Source: a virus
Length of the DNA stretch: 25,031 nucleotides
IMG/VR virus record: IMGVR_UViG_3300009154_000258
Coordinates: 1 to 25,031 of that record
Reading direction: 5' to 3' (one strand)
A model generated the notes under the pieces. It made no database searches and was not told the origin of the DNA. It was given only the letters and a program-made list of their open reading frames with translations. This document shows, piece by piece, positions 5,835 through 13,231 of this stretch. Made by a program: the position numbers and the translations under genes. How positions within the stretch are numbered: the first letter of the stretch is position 1; the number at the start of each line of letters is the position of its first letter.

Positions 5835-6095
5835 TTAGAGTCCTGAATTTGGATCAACAAGCACGGGCGCGTCCGGTGAATTTGAACCGACGCCGTATTG
5901 AGTGGTCAGCCACGGGGTCAGGTAGTTAAGCGCCATAGGGATTGCAAAGCCGAGGAGGGCGACAATCTGAGGTGGCAGGCCCCAGTTGGTGTAGTCGGTT
6001 TGTACCCATTGAATGAGAGCGGTGACGCAAATGCCGGCCGCAACTAGAACGGCGTGGCGAAGGGCTGGGGGCAGTTTGTCAAGGAAACCGTTCAC
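5835..6095 (-). CDS. Holin, 86 aa, two membrane segments
   Basis: A small protein with two hydrophobic segments (about residues 13-31 and 43-61) joined by a short polar loop with Trp-x-x-x-Asp-Tyr, and a hydrophilic C-terminus. This is the class II holin layout. It directly precedes the endolysin (two-base gap), which is the classical holin-lysin order, so it is expected to form the membrane lesion that releases the lysin. The start is a GTG at 6093-6095; an in-frame TGA just upstream rules out a longer form. The ribosome site is weak, perhaps a means of keeping holin synthesis low. Confidence rests on topology and neighbours, not on a sequence family. Confidence 0.82.
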   Translation of the reverse strand: MNGFLDKLPPALRHAVLVAAGICVTALIQWVQTDYTNWGLPPQIVALLGFAIPMALNYLTPWLTTQYGVGSNSPDAPVLVDPNSGL

Positions 6096-6098
6096 GGG

Positions 6099-6203
6099 TC
6101 ACTCGCATTCTTCTAGGTGTTGTCGCTCGCAGTCGCGAGCCAATACGGGCACGGCGAATAGGCGCTCGCAGAGTGCGCAGCGCCACGGATCAGGTTGGGT
6201 CAA
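6099..6203 (-). CDS. Tiny zinc-finger-like protein, 34 aa
   Basis: Below usual length cutoffs. A TTG at 6201-6203 overlaps the TGA of the upstream gene by four bases (TTGA) and opens a 34-codon frame that fills the gap before the holin. The peptide has Trp-Arg-Cys-Ala-Leu-Cys near the start (Cys9 and Cys12) and His29 and Cys33 near the end, giving C-x2-C-x16-H-x3-C, a plausible single zinc-finger. A further Cys is at 25. The product is charged with no membrane segment. No family is named with confidence. The start codon is rare, and the evidence is the metal pattern plus the gap-filling fit. Its stop lies four bases upstream of the holin GTG. Confidence 0.5.
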   Translation of the reverse strand: MTQPDPWRCALCERLFAVPVLARDCERQHLEECE

Positions 6204-6487
6204 TGGGTCGAAACGTAAGACAAAATGGCGGCAAGTAGAACCACAACGTTGGTGCAGATCAGCGTGACCAACCAGCGGCGAGATTGTGCGGCCCTCATGT
6301 CACGCTCTCCGAGGTCGTCAGTGGTGACTAACTCGCTGCGCTCGACGACGCGCAAGCGGTCTTCGTGATCGTCAATGGTGCGGTCAAGCCGGTCAATGCG
6401 GCCATTGAGCGAGTTAATGCCAGCCTCAACCCGGGCCAAGCCCTGGGCGATGGTGACCAGCAGGGAGTGATCGCTGCTCTCAGTCAT
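6200..6487 (-). CDS. Coiled-coil protein with C-terminal membrane segment, 95 aa
   Basis: From the chosen ATG (6485-6487) the protein has a helical, heptad-rich part (about residues 8-55, including INSLNGRIDRLDRTIDDHEDR) and then one membrane segment near the C-terminus (about 73-92, WLVTLICTNVVVLLAAILSY). This is the layout of small phage proteins encoded beside holins, which may be second holins, spanin-like or antiholin-like factors. The ATG overlaps the previous stop by one base (TGATG) and has GGGG upstream at suitable spacing. A start at 6502 would add five residues and overlap more. Function is inferred only from topology and position just before the holin. Confidence 0.72.
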   Translation of the reverse strand: MTESSDHSLLVTIAQGLARVEAGINSLNGRIDRLDRTIDDHEDRLRVVERSELVTTDDLGERDMRAAQSRRWLVTLICTNVVVLLAAILSYVSTH

Positions 6488-7008
6488 CACGGCCCCATCC
6501 ATCGGGCTTGCATAAACGCCATGTCACCACTTGACGTAAGGCTATTTACTGCCGTGCGAGTTGAATAACTTGCCAGTTCAACGTAATCGCCAACCGACAA
6601 ACGATAGAGACAGGTAAGAGAAAGTGCAGCATTTTGTGCAGTTGCCCCACAAATTACGCTAGTGCCCGAGTGGGGTAACAATCCACCATTAACTGAAAAG
6701 TGAGCCGTCGCCAATGTTCCAGCAGTAAGGGCCAACGAGTAGCCACCGGCCAACATGTAAAGGCCAGCCGTTGCGATGGTAAGTCGAGTTGGCGATGCTG
6801 ACGTGTACAAACCGTTTGTATCAAATACTTCAGTGTTAAAACTAATGTTGGCGTAACCCGAACCGCCAACACTGGTTGCCGTGGTGGCGCGAATATATGC
6901 ATATGGCGGTGACACGATCGCATTCAGGTTGTCGCGCACATGCGTATTCATCACCGTTGATGTTACAGTTTCACCCGCAACCCAACTGCGTGGAGATGTC
7001 CAAGCCAC
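6487..7008 (-). CDS. Minor tail / tip protein, paralogue 2 (C1q-like C-terminus), 173 aa
   Basis: The protein starts with a conserved phage tip segment (MAWTSPRSWVAGETVT) followed by HVRDNLNAIVSPPYAY at about 23-38, a motif often found where tail or fibre proteins trimerise. The rest is a beta-rich domain with FSVNGGLLPHSG and a late LSVGDYVELASY, which resembles the C1q/TNF-like jelly-roll used by phage receptor-binding proteins. It ends in AFMQARWMGP. The neighbouring gene at 7037-7603 shares the same architecture and ends in the same motif. GTG start at 7006-7008 with a GAGGG site. Likely part of the tail tip or a receptor-binding subunit; the fold is inferred from pattern, not computed. 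Confidence 0.72.
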   Translation of the reverse strand: MAWTSPRSWVAGETVTSTVMNTHVRDNLNAIVSPPYAYIRATTATSVGGSGYANISFNTEVFDTNGLYTSASPTRLTIATAGLYMLAGGYSLALTAGTLATAHFSVNGGLLPHSGTSVICGATAQNAALSLTCLYRLSVGDYVELASYSTRTAVNSLTSSGDMAFMQARWMGP

Positions 7009-7036
7009 TATGCCCTCACCTTCCTAGTTGTTCTCA

Positions 7037-7603
7037 TTACGGGCCAAGCCAGCGGGCTTGCATAAATGCGTAAGCACCATCGCTTGCTTCGGTGTAGAAA
7101 TCGGCAATTGTTGACCCATATGACTGGGGCATATTGCATTGGACGCGCAACTCTACGTAATCGCCAACAGCGAGTTGATACTCACACGATGCGGAGATGG
7201 AAGGTGTTTGAGTGCTACTTCCACAGGTGACAGACTTGCCCGTGTGCGGAATAAGTGAACTATTGACTGAGAAACGAATACTTGCTTGCTTGTCACTGGT
7301 TAAATTCTGAATGCTTAATCCGCCAATAAGCAGGTACACGCCAGCCGTTTGTGCCGTCAGTCGCGTGTAGTTACCGCTGGGCCGTGAACTGATCATGCCG
7401 TTGGTATCTTCAACAACACTGGTCAGATAAACGGGCGAATATGTCGCAAGCGATGAGCCTGAAAAATGCTGAGAACTCAGATTTTTGACATAGGCATATG
7501 GCGGCGAAACGATCGCGTTGAGATTGTCTCGAATTTCAGTGTTAAACGTTACGTTAGTTTCTGCTGTGCCGTTGCTCCATGTTTTTGGAGTACTCCAAGC
7601 CAT
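7037..7603 (-). CDS. Minor tail / tip protein, paralogue 1 (C1q-like C-terminus), 188 aa
   Basis: A paralogue of the following gene. Shared landmarks are MAW at the start, RDNLNAIVSPPYAY (about 26-39), an FSVNSSLIPHTG strand pair, a Cys-Gly after the Ser-Val, LAVGDYVELRVQ and the terminal AFMQARWLGP. The middle differs, with longer loops and a DTNGM segment. This suggests duplication followed by divergence of the outward part. I chose the ATG at 7601-7603, preceded by GAGGT at five bases and seven bases after the previous stop. An upstream start at 7672 would overlap the previous gene. The probable place is the tail tip, next to the LamG-bearing tail protein. Confidence 0.74.
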   Translation of the reverse strand: MAWSTPKTWSNGTAETNVTFNTEIRDNLNAIVSPPYAYVKNLSSQHFSGSSLATYSPVYLTSVVEDTNGMISSRPSGNYTRLTAQTAGVYLLIGGLSIQNLTSDKQASIRFSVNSSLIPHTGKSVTCGSSTQTPSISASCEYQLAVGDYVELRVQCNMPQSYGSTIADFYTEASDGAYAFMQARWLGP

Positions 7604-7610
7604 AACTACC

Positions 7611-9650
7611 TCACATTGCCAAAATCGTTGAAGTACCCAAAACCGATGTGCCCAAGTTCCATACGGGATCAAATGCGGCCGTTACTGGACTAGCGGTAAA
7701 CGTGCGTTGCCATGTTGACTCGGTAATTCGATCTGAGAAACCTTCAATGAATAGGCGCAACGTCGATGTTGGTGAGGTGGAACTGGGCAAGCCGGTCACT
7801 TCAAACACTGAAGTAATGTAACTTTGCATTACGGTCAGGGGCGTTGATGAGGCCGTGCTAGGCCAAGTGACGAAATCAACTGTGATGTTTCTTAGGCGCG
7901 GCTGTGGGCTTGATGACCTGTGTGCTAACCCGTAGGCTATCGCCTCCAGTTGCCCAGTCGTATTGACGTAGCAGTTTGTGTCGATCGACTGCACGTCGTA
8001 ATTGCTAACGCTGGTTGCATCGCTTGACGTGACTACGGTGCCATCGCCATTAGTCAGTCGGGCCGTGTTCACAATGTCGGTGTGATCGTAGTCGAAACCG
8101 TTATCAGCGTTGATGGCTTGCGCCGGAACGCTCCAGCTTGTGGTTGGGTTATACCGTCCATTGCGTGTAACGAAAATTAAAGAATTGTTGTAACTAAAGA
8201 TGTCGCCCTGTTCAGAATCGGCAACCTCCTGAATGAGACTAAGGAAGTTGCGGCCCGTTCCGTTATCCAATAATGGTTGAGCTGACATGGTGCTTGATGC
8301 TCGCGCCGTGCCAACACTCGTTGGCGTTAGCCTACCTACTGATGCGTAGTAGCCTGACGGCAAGCCAGCAAATTTGCACAAGCGATTAAACCGCGCAGAT
8401 GAGGATTCATTGGAGAAACCGTTAATCAGTTTGGCATGTTCAGCGATGCGCGTATCAGATAGCACACTGGTGTAGTAGGCAAAGTTAGAAATGTAGCCGT
8501 TGAACAGTTGCTGAATCAGCAGCTCATAAGCGCCACCAGTACTTACTGGTTCGACATATCCACCAACGACTAAAACCCCATTGCTTGACATGAACTGAGT
8601 GGGCGAAGCGTAACCAGTCAACGAGAAAGTCAAAGTGCATACTTGCACGCCGTTGACGTAGCCGTTAAGCGTTGTGCTGTTTGGGCCAGTTGTTGAGGTC
8701 TGAGTGATCGCAACGTGATGCCATTTATCAGCAGTAAACACTGATTGCGCGCTTGTCACGTTGAACTGCTGCGCACTAGCGGAATAGGCACCAGGAAAGA
8801 CAACAACAGACATTCTTAAAGCGCCGCCGACCATGTAGGCCGAAACAGATGCTAAATGTTGATCGCGCGCGCCACCGACAGTAAACAATCCCCCATCAGT
8901 TTTTGATGGGTTGACCATGACCTCAAACGTTTCCGTAAAGTGCCCCGACGAATCCCAAGGGTCGGGTGCTGAAGCACTCAAGTATTTACCATTTCCAGAT
9001 GGGCTAGTTGCCGCGTAGGCAACTTTCGGCGAATCTGCACCCATTTTGGTTGCAGGATCAACGCCCAACAGGATTGAGCCGTCGCCATCGGTGAAATACC
9101 TGTAAGCAAATTTACGCATTGCACCAAACGGATACGAGCCGCGATTCAGACTGATCTCGCCGCCCTGATCGTCCAGCGGCCAATAACCGGCCGGGCTATC
9201 GCTCAAAATTTCGTCAGTGTAGCGATTACCAATGTTGATGCGAGCAAGGCGCGACAGGCGATCAGAAGCCGTCACCTGCACAACTGGCCGAACACCGTTC
9301 TGCCAGCGCGAAGACAACAAGTCAATGAAGCCGTACCATAAATCGGCCGTGTTTGTTCCATCGTCGTAGTAGATACGAATTGGAATACGCAGATTGAATC
9401 CGCTCAAACAGTTTGGGCCGCCAACAGTAAAACGGCCAGCGGTGCCTTTCTGCGCCGAATTGTCTAGCGTCAACGTCATAGTGCCAGGTCGAGCAACACG
9501 GTCAGCGAAACTCTTGCCGGTGGTGTAGTTGATGCCTTCAGAAAGAATCACCGAGCTGGTAATGTCTGTCCATGTGAGAGAAGCTGCAGCTGTGGACGGG
9601 CTTTGATTTAGCCCAACTTCAACAGTCACATTGTTTATGTTGATTGCCAT
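7611..9650 (-). CDS. Minor tail protein with inserted LamG-like domain, 679 aa
   Basis: The gene directly after the tape measure is normally the distal tail or tail-hub protein, and this fits. Residues 1-145 are beta-rich, with GINYTTGKSFADRVARPGTM and the strand IPIRIYYDDG, as in Dit/hub-like proteins of actinophages. At about 150-160 the sequence SPAGYWPLDDQGG opens a LamG/concanavalin-type domain that runs to about 410 (HHVAITQTS, then GYISNFAYYTSVLSD near its end), a carbohydrate-binding type fold. The remaining part (about 420-679) returns to hub-like sequence. ATG at 9648-9650 overlaps the tape measure stop by one base. The LamG domain may bind a surface sugar of the host; that is inference from the family. 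Confidence 0.82.
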   Translation of the reverse strand: MAININNVTVEVGLNQSPSTAAASLTWTDITSSVILSEGINYTTGKSFADRVARPGTMTLTLDNSAQKGTAGRFTVGGPNCLSGFNLRIPIRIYYDDGTNTADLWYGFIDLLSSRWQNGVRPVVQVTASDRLSRLARINIGNRYTDEILSDSPAGYWPLDDQGGEISLNRGSYPFGAMRKFAYRYFTDGDGSILLGVDPATKMGADSPKVAYAATSPSGNGKYLSASAPDPWDSSGHFTETFEVMVNPSKTDGGLFTVGGARDQHLASVSAYMVGGALRMSVVVFPGAYSASAQQFNVTSAQSVFTADKWHHVAITQTSTTGPNSTTLNGYVNGVQVCTLTFSLTGYASPTQFMSSNGVLVVGGYVEPVSTGGAYELLIQQLFNGYISNFAYYTSVLSDTRIAEHAKLINGFSNESSSARFNRLCKFAGLPSGYYASVGRLTPTSVGTARASSTMSAQPLLDNGTGRNFLSLIQEVADSEQGDIFSYNNSLIFVTRNGRYNPTTSWSVPAQAINADNGFDYDHTDIVNTARLTNGDGTVVTSSDATSVSNYDVQSIDTNCYVNTTGQLEAIAYGLAHRSSSPQPRLRNITVDFVTWPSTASSTPLTVMQSYITSVFEVTGLPSSTSPTSTLRLFIEGFSDRITESTWQRTFTASPVTAAFDPVWNLGTSVLGTSTILAM

Positions 9651-12124
9651 CAGCCAAGCCCTAACGGCGTGCCGCCAACGGAAGCGCGATACGCCTTCAA
9701 CGCGACTGCCACTTCCCGCCCATCCAAGTAAAGCCGGAATTGGGCCACCTGATTGCCGGCCGCTATGGCATTAGCACGCGCGTTGTTGACTACGCCAGTC
9801 TGTCGGGTAATGAGTCCGTTGTAGTCATAATCGCCGACCATAGTGCCAATGTCGCGGCCCACTCGGTCAAGCTGCGCTTCCGCGTTAATGATCGCGTTGA
9901 AATCGCTAGGCGTGGCTGACAGTAAAGCCTTCGCCAACTGGTCGCCCTCAATGGGGCCAGCGTCAATGAGTTGTTTAATCAGAGACATTGGCAGTTTGCG
10001 TTTACGCAAGGCCACGAGGTCGTTATAGAAACTCTTGATGTTTGACAGTTTCGACTTGATACCTGCAAGCAGGTTGCCAGGCGTAAGCGCCGCTGCGGCC
10101 TTCGCCTTATCTGCTGCCGCCACCTCGGCCCTTGACGCGGCCAATGCCTTATTGGCTTGTGCTTCAGCGTTAATAGCGCCGTTAAGTTCTTCGGGTGTCT
10201 TCGCCTTGCCAACATCGTTGCGAGCATCGCGCACAGCCTTCTCGGCATCAGCCAACCCGAGGCGCGCAGTCTTAGCGCGATCAGTTGCGGCCGTGTAGGC
10301 GTTGGTATCAAACACGCTATTGAGGTGTCCGCTGGCGGTGAGTTGGTCGCCGATGGCTTTGACCTCTTGAGCGCGCGCATCGGTAAGCGCCGTAAGCGCA
10401 TCTTTCGCATTTGTATATGCGGTAATGCTTTCGTTCCACGTCGTCAGCGCAGCGTTAGCGGCTGCCACCTGTGCAGCATGGGCGGCGGCGGCAACATGTG
10501 CCTGATGCGCTACGGCCGCAGTGTGCGCCGCAGTCTCAGCCGCTAAACGCTTCTCAGTCGCAGCAACAAGATTGCCGCCCGCGTACCAGTCATGCATACC
10601 GTGGACAACTTCGGTCATGCGATCGGCAAACGTTTTTGCTGAACCAGAAGCGCCATCGGCAGATGCCGACAAATCATCTAACCCACCAGCGGTAGCACTA
10701 GATGCCCTGTTAGCGGCAGAAATGGCATCTTCGGCCACTTTAAAATCTTCTGCTACTGCTCCAGCACTTGTGCCAGCATCCAGCGCCGCTTTTTCTAAAG
10801 CATCCAGTGCCCTACGCGCACCAACAATGTCTCCACTTGAAGCCATTGTGGCAATCGCATCGTTGATCAGAGCCAAATCGCGCAACACTTGCTTACGGCC
10901 TTGACCGCCACCATTGAAGAACGAGAAAAAATCTTCAATGCGTTGCATCAGGCCGGGATTGTCAAGGTGTTCTAGTTCTGCGCCCAAACCGTGCAACTGA
11001 ACGCCAAAGTTTCCAATCTTGTTAGCGTCAGCACCTTGGGTAATGCCGTTTATTGCTTTGCTTAAATCTTCGGCAGATGGTGCAGCGCCAAACATTGACT
11101 TACCAATTGCATCGGTGAGCTGCCCAACCAAGGGCAGGCCAACCGCAAGCGCAGCCCCAGCAACGCCCAACCCTTTCATTGCGCGCCCCAAGCCACCCAT
11201 TTGGCCACTTGCCTTATGAGACTTGGATGCCACCTCATCTTCGGCGGCGGATACCGCCTTTAATCCAAGAGCTGCCCTAATTCCGTCAGGAAAAATTAGA
11301 CGAAGATTAGCGCCCATGCTTAATAGCCGAGGGCCAAGCACAAGGGCCGCAGCACTGGCCGCAGCGATCCAAACTATTGGGCCTTTGAGACTGTCCGACA
11401 AGCCATTGAACGCCCGCAACACTGGCAACACTGCATTAGCGACCGCAGACAATGCCGGAACAAGCTGCTTACCGACCTCTTCCTGCAAGTCCCCAAATGT
11501 ACGCTGCGCCTTAAGCATTGCGCCTTGGGCGGTTTTATCAAACGCCACGCCAGTGCCGCCCACTTTTTCTGCCAAAAGATCACTGATTGTTGCGTAATCC
11601 TTGGCCTTGTCGCCCGTAGCCTTGAACTCAATGCCCAACGACTTGAGGGCTTTGGCGTTGCCCAGCATGGCCTTACCAACTAACTCAGATGCTTCAGTCA
11701 GCCCAATACCCTGGTTGATTGCGAGATCGTTGACAAGCGGAATGAGTTGCTTGATCTGGTTGCCAGTCAAATCAAACATGGCCAGTTTGGCTTCGCCGGC
11801 CGCTAAGTCGTCAGCATCAGCGCCAGCCTTATCTTGCAGCGCCTGATTCAACTCTTGGAACGATTGAATGCTGACATCAGCGATTTTCGGGAACTTCCGA
11901 TACGCCTCTTGCAGTTTCATTTGCGATTGTTCAGCGTCGGCGTAAGCTTTGATCGACGTTGCAGCGAAACCGAGAAGAGCCACCCCACCTAGCAGTTGTG
12001 AGGCTTGGCGCAGTCGATCAGTTTTCGTGGTCGTCTTGTCTAACTCTTTGCCGATGCCGGCCAAAACTTTGGAAGCGTTATCTGTAGCACCGATGATCCA
12101 TTGGAGTTGTGATGAACCGGCCAC
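9650..12124 (-). CDS. Tape measure protein, 824 aa
   Basis: The longest gene in the window, placed directly after the tail chaperones, is the tape measure protein that sets tail length. The N-terminus is helical and includes phage tape-measure motifs (TDRLRQASQLLGGVALLGFAATSIKAYADAE... and later AMLGNAKALKSLGIEF). Hydrophobic stretches at roughly 245-270 and 315-340 are typical of the segments inserted in the host membrane. An Ala-rich coiled-coil region lies between about 530 and 690. By the known rule of about 1.5 angstrom per residue, 824 residues predict a tail of up to about 120 nm. GTG start at 12122-12124 with GAGGT upstream. No peptidase or lysozyme motif was recognised in it. Confidence 0.93.
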   Translation of the reverse strand: MAGSSQLQWIIGATDNASKVLAGIGKELDKTTTKTDRLRQASQLLGGVALLGFAATSIKAYADAEQSQMKLQEAYRKFPKIADVSIQSFQELNQALQDKAGADADDLAAGEAKLAMFDLTGNQIKQLIPLVNDLAINQGIGLTEASELVGKAMLGNAKALKSLGIEFKATGDKAKDYATISDLLAEKVGGTGVAFDKTAQGAMLKAQRTFGDLQEEVGKQLVPALSAVANAVLPVLRAFNGLSDSLKGPIVWIAAASAAALVLGPRLLSMGANLRLIFPDGIRAALGLKAVSAAEDEVASKSHKASGQMGGLGRAMKGLGVAGAALAVGLPLVGQLTDAIGKSMFGAAPSAEDLSKAINGITQGADANKIGNFGVQLHGLGAELEHLDNPGLMQRIEDFFSFFNGGGQGRKQVLRDLALINDAIATMASSGDIVGARRALDALEKAALDAGTSAGAVAEDFKVAEDAISAANRASSATAGGLDDLSASADGASGSAKTFADRMTEVVHGMHDWYAGGNLVAATEKRLAAETAAHTAAVAHQAHVAAAAHAAQVAAANAALTTWNESITAYTNAKDALTALTDARAQEVKAIGDQLTASGHLNSVFDTNAYTAATDRAKTARLGLADAEKAVRDARNDVGKAKTPEELNGAINAEAQANKALAASRAEVAAADKAKAAAALTPGNLLAGIKSKLSNIKSFYNDLVALRKRKLPMSLIKQLIDAGPIEGDQLAKALLSATPSDFNAIINAEAQLDRVGRDIGTMVGDYDYNGLITRQTGVVNNARANAIAAGNQVAQFRLYLDGREVAVALKAYRASVGGTPLGLG

Positions 12125-12128
12125 GGTG

Positions 12129-12326
12129 CTACCTCGCTTTCATTTCCAATAGTTGATCGGCTGCAACTCGATACCGTTCGAACCGCTCCATAGACCACGT
12201 AGCGATTACGTCTTCCTCGTCAACGCCGTACAAATGAAGAAACACAGGCCCATAAACGCGGGCCTGTGTGATGGGGTCTACTCGACTAGGGTCTCCACCT
12301 GGTCTTGCCCAATAGGGAGGGCAGCG
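12129..12326 (-). CDS. Tail assembly chaperone T, frameshift extension of G
   Basis: In the -1 frame relative to G, an open stretch runs from 12326 to the TAG at 12129-12131, just before the tape measure. Beyond the G stop it encodes about 49 residues, including ARVYGPVFLHLYGV and WSMERFERYRVAADQLL, the usual shape of the second tail chaperone in long-tailed phages. No ATG, GTG or TTG occurs in this frame before the conserved part; the first, a GTG, is well inside it. So the product is best explained as a G-T fusion made by ribosomal frameshifting in 12281-12326. I could not find a standard X-XXY-YYZ heptamer in that window. Confidence 0.72.
   Translation of the reverse strand, partial: RCPPYWARPGGDPSRVDPITQARVYGPVFLHLYGVDEEDVIATWSMERFERYRVAADQLLEMKAR
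12242..12269 (-). other. Hairpin just after the G stop codon
   Basis: A perfect 10-bp stem (12260-12269 with 12242-12251, ACACAGGCCC on the minus strand) with an 8-base loop begins eight bases after the zero-frame stop of G (12278-12280). This is the distance at which structures stimulate frameshifting if slippage happens at or near the stop. It is followed by a short T-rich stretch, so weak termination or attenuation before the tape measure is another possibility. Confidence 0.45.
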
Positions 12327-12634
12327 TCAGCGTCCTCCTCGGCCGCTGATTGTCCGTCGATGAGGGCTTGCTCCTCGTCGGTCAACTCAACCGACCAACG
12401 CAACTTGGCGAGGTCAAGGTCGATTTCTGAGAACTTGACTGTTTCAAGCCCGTCGCGCTTACCAGCCAAGAACCATGCGAAGGCGATCGCCGACGCGCGG
12501 TCTTGCGCCAACTGCTCACGCCACTCCGTCCAAGTCAAACCTGTTAGGCGCTCACATTCCGCGGCGTCCTTAATCGGCATCGTGGACAAATCCAGTTTGC
12601 GCTCTTGCTCTTCAATGCTCATAACGATCTTCAC
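12278..12634 (-). CDS. Tail assembly chaperone G, 118 aa
   Basis: The position directly before the tape measure, the small size, and the existence of an overlapping -1 frame identify this as the first tail assembly chaperone, which binds the tape measure protein while the tube forms. The central part (GLTWTEWREQLAQDRASAIAFAWFLAGKRDG, about 32-62) has the conserved helical pattern in which 'ala/phe-W-x-x-hydrophobic-alkaline' residues recur in actinophage chaperones. The C-terminal quarter is acidic (EEDADAA). The start is a GTG at 12632-12634 with AAGGGG five bases upstream; an ATG at residue 5 is also possible. The role is inferred from context and family pattern. Confidence 0.82.
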   Translation of the reverse strand: MKIVMSIEEQERKLDLSTMPIKDAAECERLTGLTWTEWREQLAQDRASAIAFAWFLAGKRDGLETVKFSEIDLDLAKLRWSVELTDEEQALIDGQSAAEEDADAALPIGQDQVETLVE

Positions 12635-12643
12635 AGCTGCCCC

Positions 12644-13231
12644 TTAGATAGAAGTTTCTTTGCCTTTCATTGCTTCAAGAATTACGACGCGCTCAAACTT
12701 CTTCGTAATCTCTTCAATCTGGCGATTGACATACGGCGTCATATCGCGCCGTGTCTTTTCCCAGAAACCACTTGGCACAAATTTTGTGTTGTACCAGTGC
12801 TCACGATCGCCGAACAGCGGGTGACGAATTGAACCCGTGTTCGCTTGCCGCGCCGTCTTAGGTGACAACCCACTACGGGCCAACTTGCCCGTTGATGCGC
12901 GGATAATGATTCCGGCTTCTTTCTTATTGCTCAATTGGTTCTTGTACTCAAACGAGGCAGCAATACGTCGCCGGAAACCAGTTGATTTTTGTGTGCCTCG
13001 CTTATGACGCAATGCCCCTGACTGCTTTTCGCCTTTGATCTGCGTTGACATGATCGAATCTTTTTCGGCTTGTACAACTTTCTTGCCGATGTTGTCGCGC
13101 AGCTCTTTGTTCAATGCGGCTAGCAGTTTAGTTTTACTGCCTTTGCTTTTGTTATCGCTATCTAAAGCCGCTAGTGCGTTGCGCACGTTTTTCAGGTCAG
13201 GGTCAACCTGAATCTTTAGATCAGCACTCAC
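12644..13231 (-). CDS. HK97 gp10-like neck/tail protein, 195 aa
   Basis: A basic protein with a helical N-terminal half (ELRDNIGKKVVQAEKDSI, about 43-60), a middle beta part (EAGIIIRASTGKL) and the conserved SIRHPLFGDREHWYNTKFVPSGFW segment (around 134-157) that marks the HK97 gp10-like group of neck or tail-completion proteins. A helical C-terminus follows. In most relatives this gene lies upstream of the tail tube; here it follows the tube gene and precedes the chaperones. GTG start overlaps the tube gene stop by four bases (GTGA). Function is by family: joining the head-tail interface or completing the tail. Confidence 0.7.
   Translation of the reverse strand: MSADLKIQVDPDLKNVRNALAALDSDNKSKGSKTKLLAALNKELRDNIGKKVVQAEKDSIMSTQIKGEKQSGALRHKRGTQKSTGFRRRIAASFEYKNQLSNKKEAGIIIRASTGKLARSGLSPKTARQANTGSIRHPLFGDREHWYNTKFVPSGFWEKTRRDMTPYVNRQIEEITKKFERVVILEAMKGKETSI

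Noticed and set aside
10157-10546. Plus-strand frames opposite the tape measure gene
   Set aside because: They overlap the Ala-rich coiled coil of the tape measure gene and have low-complexity products without a ribosome site.
12153-12647. Plus-strand 164-codon frame over the chaperone genes
   Set aside because: It lies opposite G and T, which have clear context and the expected overlap; the product has no recognisable pattern.
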